Positions 1 through 10,851 of a stretch of 64,000 bases of DNA are shown here, in pieces. Position 1 is the stretch's first letter. Each line of letters opens with the position of its first letter. The notes under the pieces are model-generated. The model was not told the DNA's origin and ran no database searches. It saw nothing but the letters and a program-made list of their open reading frames with translations. Where the stretch lies: assembly GCA_026315105.1 (NCBI GenBank), contig CM048750.1:263305151-263369150 (forward strand). Direction: 5' to 3'. Position numbers and translations under genes: made by a program. This DNA is from Locusta migratoria. Its lineage: Eukaryota > Arthropoda > Insecta > Orthoptera > Acrididae.

Positions 1-108
1 ACTAAGACTAAGGACGGCAAAAATACCCATGCCCGAGGGGGGATTCGAACCCCCGACCGTAGTGGCCGTGCAGACCGTGACTGGAGCGCCTCAGTCTCCG
101 CGGCCGGC
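1..108 (-). mobile_element. SINE S1 copy, cut by window edge
   Basis: The stretch reads as the reverse complement of the tRNA-like head that recurs many times in the window: a B-box-like GGTTCGAATCC type motif and a GGCCGAG A-box-like motif ending in the CGGCCGGC start. The 3' body and T-rich tail lie outside the window. It is a Pol III-type retroposon copy, not a tRNA gene, because no anticodon stem can be drawn with normal tRNA spacing and the family has a 100-bp unrelated body. Confidence 0.85.
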
Positions 109-965
109 TCTGTTTTGTCATATTAATAATGGCTGCCTACCTCTACCAGGACTTTAAGTCCGATTTGCAAGTTGGCGAATAGATGTTGCTGCGCTAATGG
201 ACTTTCAAGTCCGGTTTAACCACTGAGTAAGTAAGTATAAATAAGAACAATTTTAAGACGTTTGAGGTAAATCACAAACGCTCTTTGTAGTTATTTGTAG
301 AACATACCCAATAGGCAACATCCTTAACTCCTTGGCGAAAGAAGGTAACAAACAAAATGCTTCATACATCGGCGAAAAATGGGACGGAAGTAATGTTGCA
401 ACGGTGGCACTGTAGACGCCGGCATCGTAATTAGTAGTGAAGTACGAACTCCACTTTCCATCATTCAAGATCACACGATGCCGACCTGTTGCAACGCAAC
501 GGCGTCATTTGCATGCGGTATGAAAGCGCATGATATCAGCAGACTGTTCTCCCGGATGTTGTCAGCTCTCCAGACCTTGGAGCGGCTAGTTCTCATTCAA
601 CTAGCTCCTCATTTGTCATCTAGATGCTACTAGTACAGCCCCTTGCAAGCCCTTCCATGAAAGAATAATCTTTCGCAGTACGGGGAACTGAACCTAGTCC
701 CTCGGTATAGAACATTAATACATGGAAACGAAAAGTGAAATTGAAGGTTAATTACATTGATTCCACTGTATGTTTTTGGTCAAACATTTTTAATTAAATA
801 AACTAAACCACATTTGTTGCTTTGTTTCACAAAGCTTTATTTTATTTTGCACTACCTGGTATTATGGTTATGAGGCCATTTTCTGATTATTATTTCAGAG
901 TTAACAGGTAAAGACCAACCATTACATTACTACAGTTCTGTTTTTCGACTTCAACCCTGGAAGGT
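109..965. other. No recognisable gene
   Basis: AT-rich, stop-rich sequence. The one short open frame (253-474, minus, 73 codons) has no recognisable domain and I do not support it as a gene. No repeat signature was recognised. Confidence 0.5.
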
Positions 966-2130
966 ATTATTTATTTATTTAGCCTGATCAGATTAGGGCC
1001 TTCAGGCCCTCTCTTACATCGGACCAGGGTTTTACACATACAGTATTTCTTTACATGTGGGTTACCTATAACATAATAATGATTTTTACAGATGAACAGT
1101 TAATAACATTATTTATACAGGTTGATTACATGTAAAAGAATGTAAATAAAAGGTAATAACTTAACTCTACATATGTAATAACTTAACTCTAAATAGGATT
1201 AATACTAACAGTACCACTGAGACACCTTCTGCTGCTGCTGCTGGTGTAATAATAGAAGTAACAACATTTATATTAGCAGATACAATATTTACTTTTGAGT
1301 ATATCGAGACTGGTTAACGCATGGCGAATTCTGACAGAAGCTGTACCTGGCGAGAGCAATGGCAGTTGAAGAATATCTGGGAGGAGGAATGGATGTGACG
1401 TACCTGGACCGTAGGGTAATATGGCGTCATTATTGCTGTAGTAGATAATCCATTAACTGTCGTTTGAAGCTGGCAGTGTTATTCAGTTCTCTGATATACT
1501 GAGGTAGATTGTTCCAGAGCCTGGTTCCTGCTACTGAAAAGGATTTTGAGAAACCGGCTGAATGATGGATAGGGGCAGAAAGGGTTTTGCTCTGACAGGA
1601 ACGAGTAGTTCTTTTATGTTGATCAGATAAGAGTGTTAAGGTCGAGGAAAGATATGAGGGACAGTGTACGTTGATAAGAGAGTAGAGGAAACAGAGTGTA
1701 TGAAAATCTCTGCGCTTGTCAGCACGGAGCCAGGATAGTTGCTTATAAGATGGTGAAATGTGATCAAAGAGACGGATGTTACATATATATCGAACGCAGG
1801 CATTCATGATTAGTTCCAGACGTCGTGAGCTTTCCCAAGAGAGACCTTGCAAGATAACATCACCGTAATCAATAATTGGAATTACAAGCGTTTGTATAAG
1901 TTTCTTTTTAAGATCGAGAGGAAAAAACTTCTTATATCTCTGTAGAGCATGAAGAGATGCTGATGCCTTCCTACACAGGGCGGCTGTGTGCTCAGCCCAA
2001 TTTAGTTTGTCGTCTATTATCACTCCCAGACTTTTTGCCGAGGGCGAAAAATAGATAGGTGTGTCATTTAATATTAATGGTGGTTGAGATTCGCGGTATT
2101 TGTGGTTAATGAGTCTAGGATGACCTACCT
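966..2130 (-). mobile_element. 5'-truncated non-LTR retrotransposon (CR1/Jockey-like)
   Basis: The minus strand holds the C-terminal part of a reverse transcriptase frame followed by about 460 bp of 3' untranslated sequence ending in a TAAA-type repeat near 966. The palindromic GGGCCTTCAGGCCC motif lies near the 3' end. The upstream endonuclease and RT core are missing, as expected of 5'-truncated target-primed integration. It is a different family from the LINEs elsewhere in the window. Confidence 0.75.
1430..2105 (-). pseudogene. LINE reverse transcriptase C-terminus
   Basis: About 220 codons stay open. They begin in the strand region after the RT core, with a LGVIIDDKLNW motif typical of the palm-to-thumb transition of CR1/Jockey RTs, and end with a W-N-x-LP motif (LWNNLPQYIREL) shortly before the stop, which is the usual C-terminus of these ORF2 proteins. 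The YADD catalytic box is absent because the copy is truncated. The first residue assigned to the frame is a GTG codon, so it is not a true start. The family is well supported; the exact clade is inferred. Confidence 0.75.
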
Positions 2131-2544
2131 GAGTCTAGGATAATTTAGAAACAATTACATTTTCGTTTTACATTCATTGTAACACCTCTTATATTATTAC
2201 TGATGTTAGTAACTACATTACTGTAATCTCCACATTACATAATTTTTAGTGCTGATGACTTGCTAAAATTGTCTAGTGATAGCTAACTAATTACTGTACT
2301 TGGAGAATTTAGACTGTAAATAACATTGTTTATTGGTGTCGTTACTTCCTTTCCTTCACCGTAGGACTAACTTTGTAGTCTTTATCCACCGTGGCTACAA
2401 AATTTTAATTTTTAATTTCTTGATTTTGAATAGTTATTACGAGGGAAGGTGGAGATTAACAGAGAGTTGGAGGTGGAGGGAGGAAGTAGGAAGAGCTGGA
2501 AGACAGTAGAAAGGGAAGGGAGAAATTAACTTTAATACTAAAAC
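2131..2544. other. No recognisable gene
   Basis: AT-rich spacer. The motif GAGTCTAGGAT occurs twice about 20 bp apart at 2112-2145, which may be a local duplication at the LINE 5' junction. Nothing else was recognised. Confidence 0.4.
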
Positions 2545-2815
2545 TTCCTGGCAGATTAAAATTGTGTGCCGGAACCGGGACTCGAACCTGAGACCTTTGC
2601 CTTTCGCGGGCAAGGGCTCTACCACTGAGCTACCCCGACACGACTCACGAAGCCGCCTCACAAGCGCTCAGTGGTAGAGCGCTTGCCCGCAAAAGGCAAA
2701 GGTCCCAGGTTCGAGTCCCGGTTCCGGCAAACAATTTTAATCTGCCAGGAAGTTTCATATCAGCGCACACTCCGCTGCAGAGTGAAAATTACATTCTGGA
2801 AACTTTAATACTGTA
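2545..2815. repeat. tRNA-like foldback (head-to-head inverted repeat)
   Basis: The left arm (about 2546-2645) and right arm (about 2664-2760) are reverse complements. Each holds a tRNA-like unit with an A box like TAGCTCAGTGGTAGAG and a B box GGTTCGAGTCC, plus a flank GGCAGATTAAAATTGT. The right arm continues into the CTGCAGAGTGAAAATTACATTCTGG tail. The same unit builds the bigger palindrome at 26.7-27.4 kb. It is either a SINE pair or a foldback element; it is not a tRNA gene pair. Confidence 0.75.
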
Positions 2816-2986
2816 TATGACATATTTATTGACACCTACATCTTTTAACTATGTGGGCTGGAGCAACGTATTAAAATATTTAATATGAAACAAAATACTT
2901 AACGGCAATATTAATCCTAAGCTGTATTATTATTATTCAAGACGTGGCCTTATAAAGCAAATAGAATGTGACTTCGTCCTAACTAC

Positions 2987-3202
2987 CCTACTGCGCCGCG
3001 GTGGAGTAGCCGAGCGGTCTAAAGCGTCTCGCTTCGGAGCGCGCGGTTGCTCGCCGTGGAGGTTCGAGTCCTCCCTGGGGCATGGGTGTGTGTGTTGTCC
3101 TTAGGTTAGTTTAGTTTAAGTAGTTTGTAAGCTACGGACTTATGACCACGCAGTTTGGTCCGATACAATTACAAACATTTGAACATTTGATATCCTACTG
3201 CG
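2987..3202 (+). mobile_element. SINE S1b with target-site duplication
   Basis: A tRNA-like head with GTAGCCGAGCGG and GGTTCGAGTCC boxes is followed by the S1-type body (AGTTTGTAAGCTACGGAC) and a tail ending ACATTTGAACATTTG. The element spans about 2996-3193 and is flanked by the 9-bp direct repeat CCTACTGCG (2987-2995 and 3194-3202). The head differs from S1, so this is a sister subfamily that shares the body. Confidence 0.85.
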
Positions 3203-3932
3203 TTGCATGTGTGGCAAAACTGAAATTGATTAGATAAGCATTTTTTGTCGGAAGTGTTACGAAGTTTAGTGAGCAGTAGTAACTCTGGAAATCGATATTC
3301 AAAAACCAAATACCTTAAAAGTCTCCTTCTTTCTGTGCCACCAAGGGGAAGGACTTGGGATCTGCGAGAACGCTGGGGAAACGCAGTAGCTATACACTTG
3401 GTGTTGTAGCAACACATAATCATGTGACTGTTTGCAGAACATTGGCAGGAGTTCAAGGCCATATTGTGGCTTGTGATTGATTTCCTCAATTTCCTCTGTG
3501 GATTCTTCTACATTAATGCAGTTTGGGTAAACAAGACATGTGTACGAACTTAGTTTTACAGCACTTATTTCTCAGTGAAGGTTGCAAACTTCTGGAGCAC
3601 ATTCAATGGTTAACTTGTTTGTGTTTTCTTAATAATAAAGCCAGCAATTCATCCGCAGTGAATGCTTGCTTTATAAATTATGAGCTGTATGATTCATTAA
3701 GGATACGAGTTATGCATAGCAGTGATGGTATATATTGCGTATGAGTAGTTATTTATTCAGTGAAAATGTTCATAACAAACGTCTAAATGAAATCTATAAT
3801 TCGAAGTTACACAAATCTTAGTAACAAATAATCCTGTAACTTACCCACACCTGTTTTCATAGCACGTGAGTAAACTGTTTTCAATGAACGCTCTTTTTTG
3901 GTAAATCGTTTGCAGAGTATGTTATATGAAGT
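3203..3932. other. No recognisable gene
   Basis: Open frames at 3169-3489 (minus) and 3523-3744 (plus) show no domain, periodicity or family signature. I do not support them as genes. Confidence 0.45.
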
Positions 3933-3959
3933 ACAGTTTCTAAGGACTTGTGGAATCCG

Positions 3960-5141
3960 ACCTCGGGGAAGATCAGTTTGGATTTAGGAGAAACGTAGGA
4001 ACACGGGAGGCAATACTCACATTACGACTTATCTTAGAAGATAGGCTAAGGAAAGGGAAATCTACGTTTTTAGCGTTTGTCGATTTGGAGAAAAGCTTTT
4101 GACAGTTTCGACTGGAAAACACTATTCCAAATTCTGAAGGTAGCAGGGGTAAAAAATAGGGACCGAAGAGTTATATTCAACCTTTACAAAAACCAGACAG
4201 CGGTTATTAGAGTCGAAGGGCAAGAAAGGGACGCAGATGTTGGGAAGGAAGTAAGACATGGGTGTAGCCTTTCCCCGATGTTGTTCAATCTGTACATTGA
4301 GCAGGCAGTGAAGGAAAGGAAGGAGAAATTTGGAGAGGGCATTAAAGTGCAGGGAGAAGAAATAAAAACATTGCGGTTTGCTAATGACAGAATTACTATG
4401 TCAGAGACCGCAAAAGATATGAAACACCAATTGAATAGAATAGACAGTGTCTTGAAATGAAGATATAAGAGGAACATAAACAAGAGTAAAACGAAGGTAA
4501 TGGAATGCAACGTCAGAAAATCAGGCGATGCTGAAGAAATTAGATTAGGTAATGAGACAATAAAAGTAGTAGATGAATTTTGTTATTTGGGTAACAAGAT
4601 TACTTCTGATGGCCGAAGTAAAGAAGATATAAAATGTAGAATGGCTATGGGAAAAAAAGCGTTTCAGAAGAAGCGAAACTTGCTAACATCCAATATTAAT
4701 TTAAATGTTAGGAAGTCCTTTCTGAAAGCATTTGTCTGGAGTGTAGCATTGTATGGTAGTGAAACGTGGACGATAAGGAGTTCAGATAAAAAGATGTTAG
4801 AAGCATTTGAAATGTGGTGCTACAGACGAATGATGAAAATTAGATGGGTAGATCACTTAACTAATGAGGAAGTGCTTAACCGAATCGGGGAGAAATGGAG
4901 TTTCTGGCATATCCTGACTAAGAAAAGGGACAGATTGGTTGGACACATTCTGAGACATCAAGGAATTGTCAACTTAGCATTAGATGGAAGCGTGTGGGGT
5001 AAAATTCGTAGAGGGAGACCGAGGGACGAATATAGTAAGCAAATTCATAAGGATGTAGGTTGCCGAATGTATTCTCAGATGACGAGACTTGCACAGGACA
5101 GGGTAGCGTGGAAAGCTGCATCAAACCAGCCTACGGACTGA
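3960..5141 (+). pseudogene. LINE-A reverse transcriptase, frameshifted
   Basis: The frame covers RT fingers through C-terminus: the LGEDQFGFRR and ILEDRLRKGK motifs near the start, a QGCSLSPMLFNLY-like block at about 4260-4300, then LYGSETWT, FEMWCYRRM and GRPRDEYSKQI blocks. A frameshift near 4090 and a stop at 4458-4460 break it. The catalytic FADD box reads FAND (D to N, near 4380), so the enzyme would be dead even without the frame breaks. No endonuclease part remains. The long tail after the palm is typical of endonuclease-RT proteins of RTE/L1-like LINEs; I do not assign a clade. Confidence 0.82.
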
Positions 5142-5161
5142 AGACCACAACAACAACAACA

Positions 5162-5377
5162 ACAGTTTCTAAATCAAATGTTTGTAGAGCTTATGGTTCT
5201 TAACTACGGGGTCATCAGTCCCTAAACTTACAAACTACTTATTAACTAGCTAATACCTAAGGACGGCACAAATATCCATGCCCGAGGGGGGATTCGAACC
5301 TCCGACCGTAGTGGCCGTGCATACCGTGACTGACGCGCCGCAGTCCCCTCGGCCACCGTGGCCGGCACAGTTTCTAA
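5162..5377 (-). mobile_element. SINE S1 in the tail of LINE-A copy 1
   Basis: A full S1 copy in reverse orientation (5173-5366) runs from the AAATGTTTGTAGAGC tail to the tRNA-like head. The 11-bp repeat ACAGTTTCTAA flanks it at 5162-5172 and 5367-5377. The repeat is also the LINE-A target-site duplication, so the SINE landed at the LINE 3' junction after the LINE had inserted. Confidence 0.9.
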
Positions 5378-5380
5378 GGA

Positions 5381-6120
5381 AGCTACTACTTTGAACTAAA
5401 AGCTGCTAATTATGACTTTACTATTTTGCTTAACTAACAGGAATAGCTCAGACAGAATGCTAAGCATTTAAGTACTCCTTTCTCCTACAAAATAGTTATA
5501 CATATCATGGTCAATAGTTGGAGGCATTCTGTTATAGAATAACACAATCTTGAATGACAAGGGCATGGGCATATTGAATACATTCACGTTTTTGCTATAA
5601 AAAAACTTTATTTTACAATAATGCAATTTTTACAATCAACTCACCGTTGAACACACTTTTTTTTTGGAACAGTAAATACTTATCACAAATTATTCGTCGT
5701 CCCTTAAGCAATATCGTTTTGTGAGACAGCTTCTTACACTCTTCTGAACGTTTGCTGTTTCAGTCTTAATCGTATGATGATTTATTACCTTGAACTATTG
5801 TAATAAAATGTATTTTGTAAGTGTAGTGCGGTGTTTTTCGGGAGGTTCATTGTTCCTAATACGTTCATTGTCAGATGTAAATTCATTGCTATCAATTTCT
5901 GTCCTAGCCCATGGCAAAAGCACTAACATTACTTTTGGTGAGCTTACTAGTTACTTGCTGTAAGCGATAAGCTTGCTCTCCTATTTCACCTATTTTGACA
6001 ACATCCCTTAAGGTGCGATATTATTTCTAGTCAGGAGCTCACTTTCACTTTCTAATGCGGGAGATAATTCAGCACAATGTAAGGCTTTATGCAAAATTAC
6101 GTGCAAGAAATCCCGCTATG
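5381..6120. other. No recognisable gene
   Basis: AT-rich spacer between LINE-A copy 1 and the Gypsy element. Short open frames near 6055 lie across the LTR boundary and are not supported. Confidence 0.5.
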
Positions 6121-6125
6121 TACAC

Positions 6126-6596
6126 TGTGGTGTCGCACAAGTACAAAGTGCGCGCCACCTACTTTCGCCGCGCGCCGCCATGCATGCACGGCGCGGCGTT
6201 CTTCCGACGACAGCCACGAGCGCCCTCTGGGACAACGCCGCTCGTGGCCACCACTGAAGGACATCGGGCACTTCACTTCGGACTGAGATAGCAACGAGTT
6301 AGGACCTTCGTAATCAGATAAGCACCAGTGGAGACTTTGCTATTGTACAGGCACTAGGCAGGCCTCTAACAACTATGTATCAACATTCTGCAGTACTATG
6401 TAAAAGTTAAGTATTGTTACATTCTGTGCAATATATCACTTTCTAATTTTCTCGAGTGTTTATAGTTTCTGGCTGCTCCCCTCCGTACCTGCACCAGCGT
6501 GCTGTCTTTGTTACTGTGTCGGTCTCGTTCCACTCGGCCACCGACACCTACGACGAGGCTGGGACACAAAAGCGGCGACGAAGTTGGGACACAAAA
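6126..6596 (+). repeat. Gypsy 5' LTR
   Basis: The LTR begins TGTGGTGTCG and ends GGGACACAAAA, and is 471 bp long. The first 170 bp are GC-rich and the rest AT-rich. Differences from the 3' LTR by eye lie at GAGTTAGG/GAGTGAGG, GTGTCGG/GTGACGG and GCGGCGACG/GCGGCAACG. Small open frames inside it are chance frames that repeat in the 3' copy. Confidence 0.93.
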
Positions 6597-6597
6597 G

Positions 6598-6615
6598 TGG
6601 CGACGAGGAGTGATA
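6598..6615 (+). promoter_or_regulatory. Primer-binding site (minus-strand priming)
   Basis: TGGCGACGAGGAG begins two bases after the 5' LTR end, the standard place and TGG start for tRNA-primed reverse transcription. I did not match it to a particular tRNA 3' end. Confidence 0.65.
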
Positions 6616-6827
6616 GAACCGTGGACCAGCACGCTTGCAGCAGCCAGACAGCAGCAGTCGGAGCACGCAAAAATTGCTCCCGCCCACCCACCCTTATTAT
6701 AAGATTTTTGGGGGAACATATTCTGTTACGTATTTTGTGGACTTTTTTTGTTGCAGAGCGTCCTCTTTCCTATTGCATTTGTGTTTTGTACTAATTTACT
6801 TGTATGCGCGGCGCCTAATCGGTCAGC

Positions 6828-9269
6828 ATGGCCACTACCCCGAACCCAAACTTAATGGAAATTATTCAGTTACAGACGGCGCAAATTACCCAGCTTCTCC
6901 AGGCCGTGTCGCAGTTGACGACACAGGCTGCTCACCAACAACAACAGTCGTCACATCAGCAGCCCACACCTGCCGCCGCACCGCTTCCGACGTTCCGCCA
7001 GTACAACGAACGTGAGGAAGAATGGAGCGACTACTTCGCACAGTTTCAAGAACTCGTCGCGGCTCATCAAATTACAGGTCAGAGAGTGAAGAACCTTTTC
7101 TTATCGATTGTGGGCCCCCAGACCTTCGTATTATTGCAAAAACTTTTTCCGCAAGCATCTCCTCGTGAAGTAGACTTTGAACAAATTGTAGATGCACTGA
7201 ATGCTCATTATGAGAGAAAAGTTCTTGTAGCCGCTGCACGATACCGATTTTTCAGACTTAAAAAATTACCGCAGCAGTCACACCAAGAGTGGATTACGGA
7301 ATTGAAGGGCTTAACCCGCCAATGTAAATTTACTTGCTCTTGTGGACTTTCGTATAGTGACGTGATGTTGAGGGATGCGATTACGCAGAATATTCAGGAC
7401 CCCAGAATTAGAGCAGCAATTCTGAAACAGTCTGACCCCTCATTAGACAGTGTACTGCAGCTTATAGAAGCGCATGATACTTTTGACTTAGCAGATGTAG
7501 AAATGCAAAGCCACAGTGTTAATTCAGTGCGCCGCAACGGACGCTTTCCTAGTCGTAGTTCTCAGTATAGCACTTGTGATTCTTTAAATTCTACAGGCCG
7601 TGCTGAACAGACAGTGAACAGTAGCCAGTGTAAAAGTGCGACGCAAAGGTCGCCCCGTAGTGTTAGAAACAGTAATTTGAATAACGGGCGCCAACGCTCA
7701 TTTCAGAAAAATGTTCGTAAGTCTTGCCCCCAGTGTGTGTCTCGCCACAAGCGTGCTCATTGCCCTAGTCGCAACGCAACCTGTTATCAATGTGGCAAAT
7801 CGGGACATGTGCAGTCTGTGTGTATGCAAATTAAAAACTCAAAGAACAGTAACGTTAGAAACAGTGCTTCGCAGGGTGCGAGAACAGTTCATTCTGTAAA
7901 TGTTATACGGGCTGTGGAATTGAACACTGCCTTCCTTGGATCTCAATTGCAAGAAAGTAGTTCGGCGCCTATGGCAAATCTATATAGTGCACCACGTAGC
8001 AAGCGCCGACGAGCGCGTAAAACAGCGCAACGGAAAAAGGTTCGGGACAAGCAAAATGACTATGAACAGTGCATTCCTGTAGTGAAAATAGTGCCTTCTG
8101 CAACTGCTCCTTGTAATAGTGCCCAGTACTGTGTAGCTAGTGACAGTAGAATTGGTGTAGCTACTCATAGTAATTTTAGTGCTGTAGCCTCGCATTGCGC
8201 GGACGCCGATCCGGCGGTAGTGTCATCTAGTGACAGTGTGGTTAATCCGCTGTGTGCCGAGTATGCGCCGCTTCCTACCGCACGCAACCCGCGCAAGCGC
8301 AGAAAACAATATGTATTAGACGTTGCCCACATTCGCGCACCGGTCGTGCGCCAGAAGCACAAGCTGTTTGTTACTCTCTCTATAGAAAATGAGACTGTGC
8401 AATTTCAGCTTGATACTGGTTCCGCTGTTACATTAATAAATAAAGACACATATGAACTTCTGGGTTCGCCAAAATTGTCGCCGTGTCAACACGTGTTAAC
8501 AGCGTACACAGGTCAAAATATTCCCGTGCTAGGAACGTGTAGCCTGCCTGCCTCTTTTCAAGGTGTTACGAAAACAGTTGCTTTTGTTGTTCTTCAGGCC
8601 AAATCTACGCAGAACATTTTTGGACTAGATGCTTTTGACTTGTTTGGTTTATCAATTCAAAGAGATGTGCTTCAAATTTCGTCAATAGTGCCTCAGGATA
8701 AAATCAATGCATTGTGTGACAAATATAGTAACTTGTTTTCGCCGGAACTAGGTTGTGCAAAAGACTTCGTGGCACATGTAACTTTAAAAGAATCTGCAGT
8801 TCCAAAATTTCGTAAAGCTAGACCAGTGCCTATCGCATTGCGTGATACAGTTGCCGAAGAACTTAAACGTTGGCAAGATAGTGGGGTGATTTCTCCTGTT
8901 TCTGCGAGTCAGTGGGCCTCGCCTATAGTAATTATACCCAAGCCGTCAGGAAAACTTCGTCTCTGTGCGGACTTCAAATCAACTGTCAACAGTCAAACAA
9001 TTGTAGACACTTACCCCCTGCCCAGACCTGAGGAACTGATGGACAAATTAGGACAGTCTCGCTTCTTTTCCAAGATTGATTTAGCAGAGGCATACTTACA
9101 AATTCCACTTGATGACGAGTCAAAAAAATTTTTCGTCATTAATACTCACATGGGCCTTTTTCAATTTCAACGCCTACCCTTTGGCAGTTCTTCCGCTCCC
9201 GCTATTTTTCAGCGTTTTTTTGGAACAGCTGACAGTTTCTGTACCGTGTTGTTCGAACTATTTAGATGA
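6828..9269 (+). CDS. gag-pol: Gypsy gag-protease-RT (N-terminal part of pol)
   Basis: The frame starts at an ATG 232 bp after the 5' LTR. Residues 1-230 form a Gag-like region with a Q-rich stretch (36-46). A CCHC zinc knuckle CYQCGKSGHVQSVC lies at 319-332, preceded by a partial Cys/His motif CPQCVSRHKRAHC at 300-312. The retroviral-type aspartic protease motif LDTGSAVTLI is at 528-537. RT then begins, with FSKIDLAEAYLQIPL (first catalytic Asp) and the LPFGSSSAPAIFQ block. Gag and Pol share one frame, so no programmed frameshift is needed. At a run of seven Ts (9215-9221) the frame shifts and ends spuriously at 9269; RT continues in the next frame. A sequencing or assembly slip in the run is possible. 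Confidence 0.9.
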   Translation: MATTPNPNLMEIIQLQTAQITQLLQAVSQLTTQAAHQQQQSSHQQPTPAAAPLPTFRQYNEREEEWSDYFAQFQELVAAHQITGQRVKNLFLSIVGPQTFVLLQKLFPQASPREVDFEQIVDALNAHYERKVLVAAARYRFFRLKKLPQQSHQEWITELKGLTRQCKFTCSCGLSYSDVMLRDAITQNIQDPRIRAAILKQSDPSLDSVLQLIEAHDTFDLADVEMQSHSVNSVRRNGRFPSRSSQYSTCDSLNSTGRAEQTVNSSQCKSATQRSPRSVRNSNLNNGRQRSFQKNVRKSCPQCVSRHKRAHCPSRNATCYQCGKSGHVQSVCMQIKNSKNSNVRNSASQGARTVHSVNVIRAVELNTAFLGSQLQESSSAPMANLYSAPRSKRRRARKTAQRKKVRDKQNDYEQCIPVVKIVPSATAPCNSAQYCVASDSRIGVATHSNFSAVASHCADADPAVVSSSDSVVNPLCAEYAPLPTARNPRKRRKQYVLDVAHIRAPVVRQKHKLFVTLSIENETVQFQLDTGSAVTLINKDTYELLGSPKLSPCQHVLTAYTGQNIPVLGTCSLPASFQGVTKTVAFVVLQAKSTQNIFGLDAFDLFGLSIQRDVLQISSIVPQDKINALCDKYSNLFSPELGCAKDFVAHVTLKESAVPKFRKARPVPIALRDTVAEELKRWQDSGVISPVSASQWASPIVIIPKPSGKLRLCADFKSTVNSQTIVDTYPLPRPEELMDKLGQSRFFSKIDLAEAYLQIPLDDESKKFFVINTHMGLFQFQRLPFGSSSAPAIFQRFFGTADSFCTVLFELFR

Positions 9270-10851
9270 TATTGTGGTATCCGGACGTACAGTTGAAGAA
9301 CATTTAGCAAACCTGGAGTGCCTTTTCAAAGTTTTGACTGCAGCAGGTCTACGTTGTAATAAAGCAAAGTGTTCGTTTTTTCAAACTGAAATAGAGTACC
9401 TAGGCCATGTGATTAATGCCCAAGGAATTCATCCCTTACAGTCACATCTTCAAGCAATCAAAGACTTGCCTCCTCCTAAGAATGTGCAGGAATTGCAAGC
9501 AGTAATGGGAAAGCTTAACTATTATTTCAGATTTATTCCCAATGCCTCTCAGATTGCAGCTCCACTGCATCACTTACGTAGGAAGAATGTTCCTTTTGTT
9601 TGGTCCAAAGATTGCCAGGTTGCCTTTGACAACTTAAAGTCTGCACTACTCAGTGATGCATGTTTGATTCCCTTTGACCCCCAGAAGCCTGTAGTGTTAG
9701 CAGTTGACGCCTCATCGTACGGTCTGGGTGTTGTTCTGTCGCATCGTATTGGATGTCACGATCGTCCTATTGCCTTTGCATCCAAGCTACTGACGCCGAC
9801 GCAACAGAATTACAGTCAGATAGAAAAGGTGGCCTTAGCAATCATTTACGGCGTCACAAAGTTTCATCATTATCTGTATGGCAGAAAATTCTATTTGTTG
9901 ACAGACCACAAGCCTCTCACGTCGTTGTTCTCACCCACAAAGCCAATTCCGCCACGTACGGCACAAAAGCTTCAGAGATGGTCCTTGATATTGTCAAATT
10001 ATCAGTATGAGATTTTGTACCGACCTACCACTAAACATGCCAACGCGGACACACTTTCCCGACTTCCGGTTGGCCAGGATGTATCATTTGATTCTTCAGA
10101 AATGGCATGTTGTCAGATAGACTCCAGAGATGCTTCCGCTGTCGCAGACTTTCCTTTGAACTCTCGTCGGGTTGCACAGGAAACAGCTGCGGATGCAGAC
10201 CTAAGTGTGGTAGCACGTTTTGTTCGCTCAGGGTGGCCTGCCAGAGCCAAAGACATTGATCGGCCTCTGGTTCGACGTTATTTTGCACAACGTCATGCAT
10301 TATCTTTAAGTCAGGGTGTACTGTTGTTGCATACCGACAACGACCAAGCAAGAGTGATTGTTCCTCGTTCCCTGCAACGAGAAGTGTTACGCCTCCTGCA
10401 TCAAGGACATTGGGGCATTGTTAGGACAAAGCAACTGGCCAGACGTCATTGTACCTGGGTTGGTATGGACGCTCAGATAGAGAGCATGACGTCACAGTGT
10501 ACAGTTTGTGCGGAGCATCAGGCGGCTCCTCCACAGCGTTTCTCAGACTGGCCACGCCCCAAGGGACCATGGCAACGTTTACATATTGACTTTGCCGGAC
10601 CTTTCTGGAATACGCGCTGGTTAATTGTTGTAGACGCTTTCAGCAAGTTTCCTTTTGTGATTGCCATGAACTCAACGACAGCTTCTAGTACAATCAGTGC
10701 CTTAACATCAGTGTTTTGCATCGAAGGCTTGCCTGAAACTATCGTCAGTGACAATGGACCTCAGTTTGTTAGTGCGGAATTTCAACAGTTGTCGTGTGAA
10801 TGGCATTCAGCATATTACCACTGCACCTTTTCACCCTCAGTCCAATGGTGA
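9221..10851 (+). CDS. pol: Gypsy RT (catalytic box), RNase H and integrase
   Basis: This is the continuation of the upstream gag-pol frame after the T-run shift. It contains the RT catalytic box YLDD about 45 bp downstream of the run, the connection, an RNase H domain (VDASSYGLG, QIEKVALAII, TDHKPL and the closing ADTLSR), the integrase HHCC zinc finger (H-x-H then CTVCAEH), and the first two catalytic Asp residues (HIDFAGPF, SDNGPQF). The frame breaks near 10790, where a TG pair appears lost relative to the expected integrase, and ends spuriously at 10851. The ATG at 9109 lies upstream of the true switch and is not a start. Confidence 0.9.

Larger units (their letters stand above)
3933..5380 (+). 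mobile_element. LINE-A copy 1, 5'-truncated, with target-site duplication
   Basis: The LINE body runs from about 3947 to 5161 and ends in the family's (CAA)n tail. The 14-bp repeat ACAGTTTCTAAGGA lies directly upstream (3933-3946) and again downstream (5367-5380), so it is the target-site duplication. A SINE S1 later inserted inside the downstream repeat, making a third partial copy at 5162-5172. Confidence 0.88.

Noticed and set aside
253..474. 73-codon minus frame with a possible hydrophobic stretch
   Set aside because: No family resemblance, no start context or neighbouring exon evidence; length is within chance.
6055..6794. Small frames in the Gypsy 5' LTR and leader
   Set aside because: The same frames occur in the 3' LTR and there is no domain; they are chance frames in GC-rich LTR DNA.
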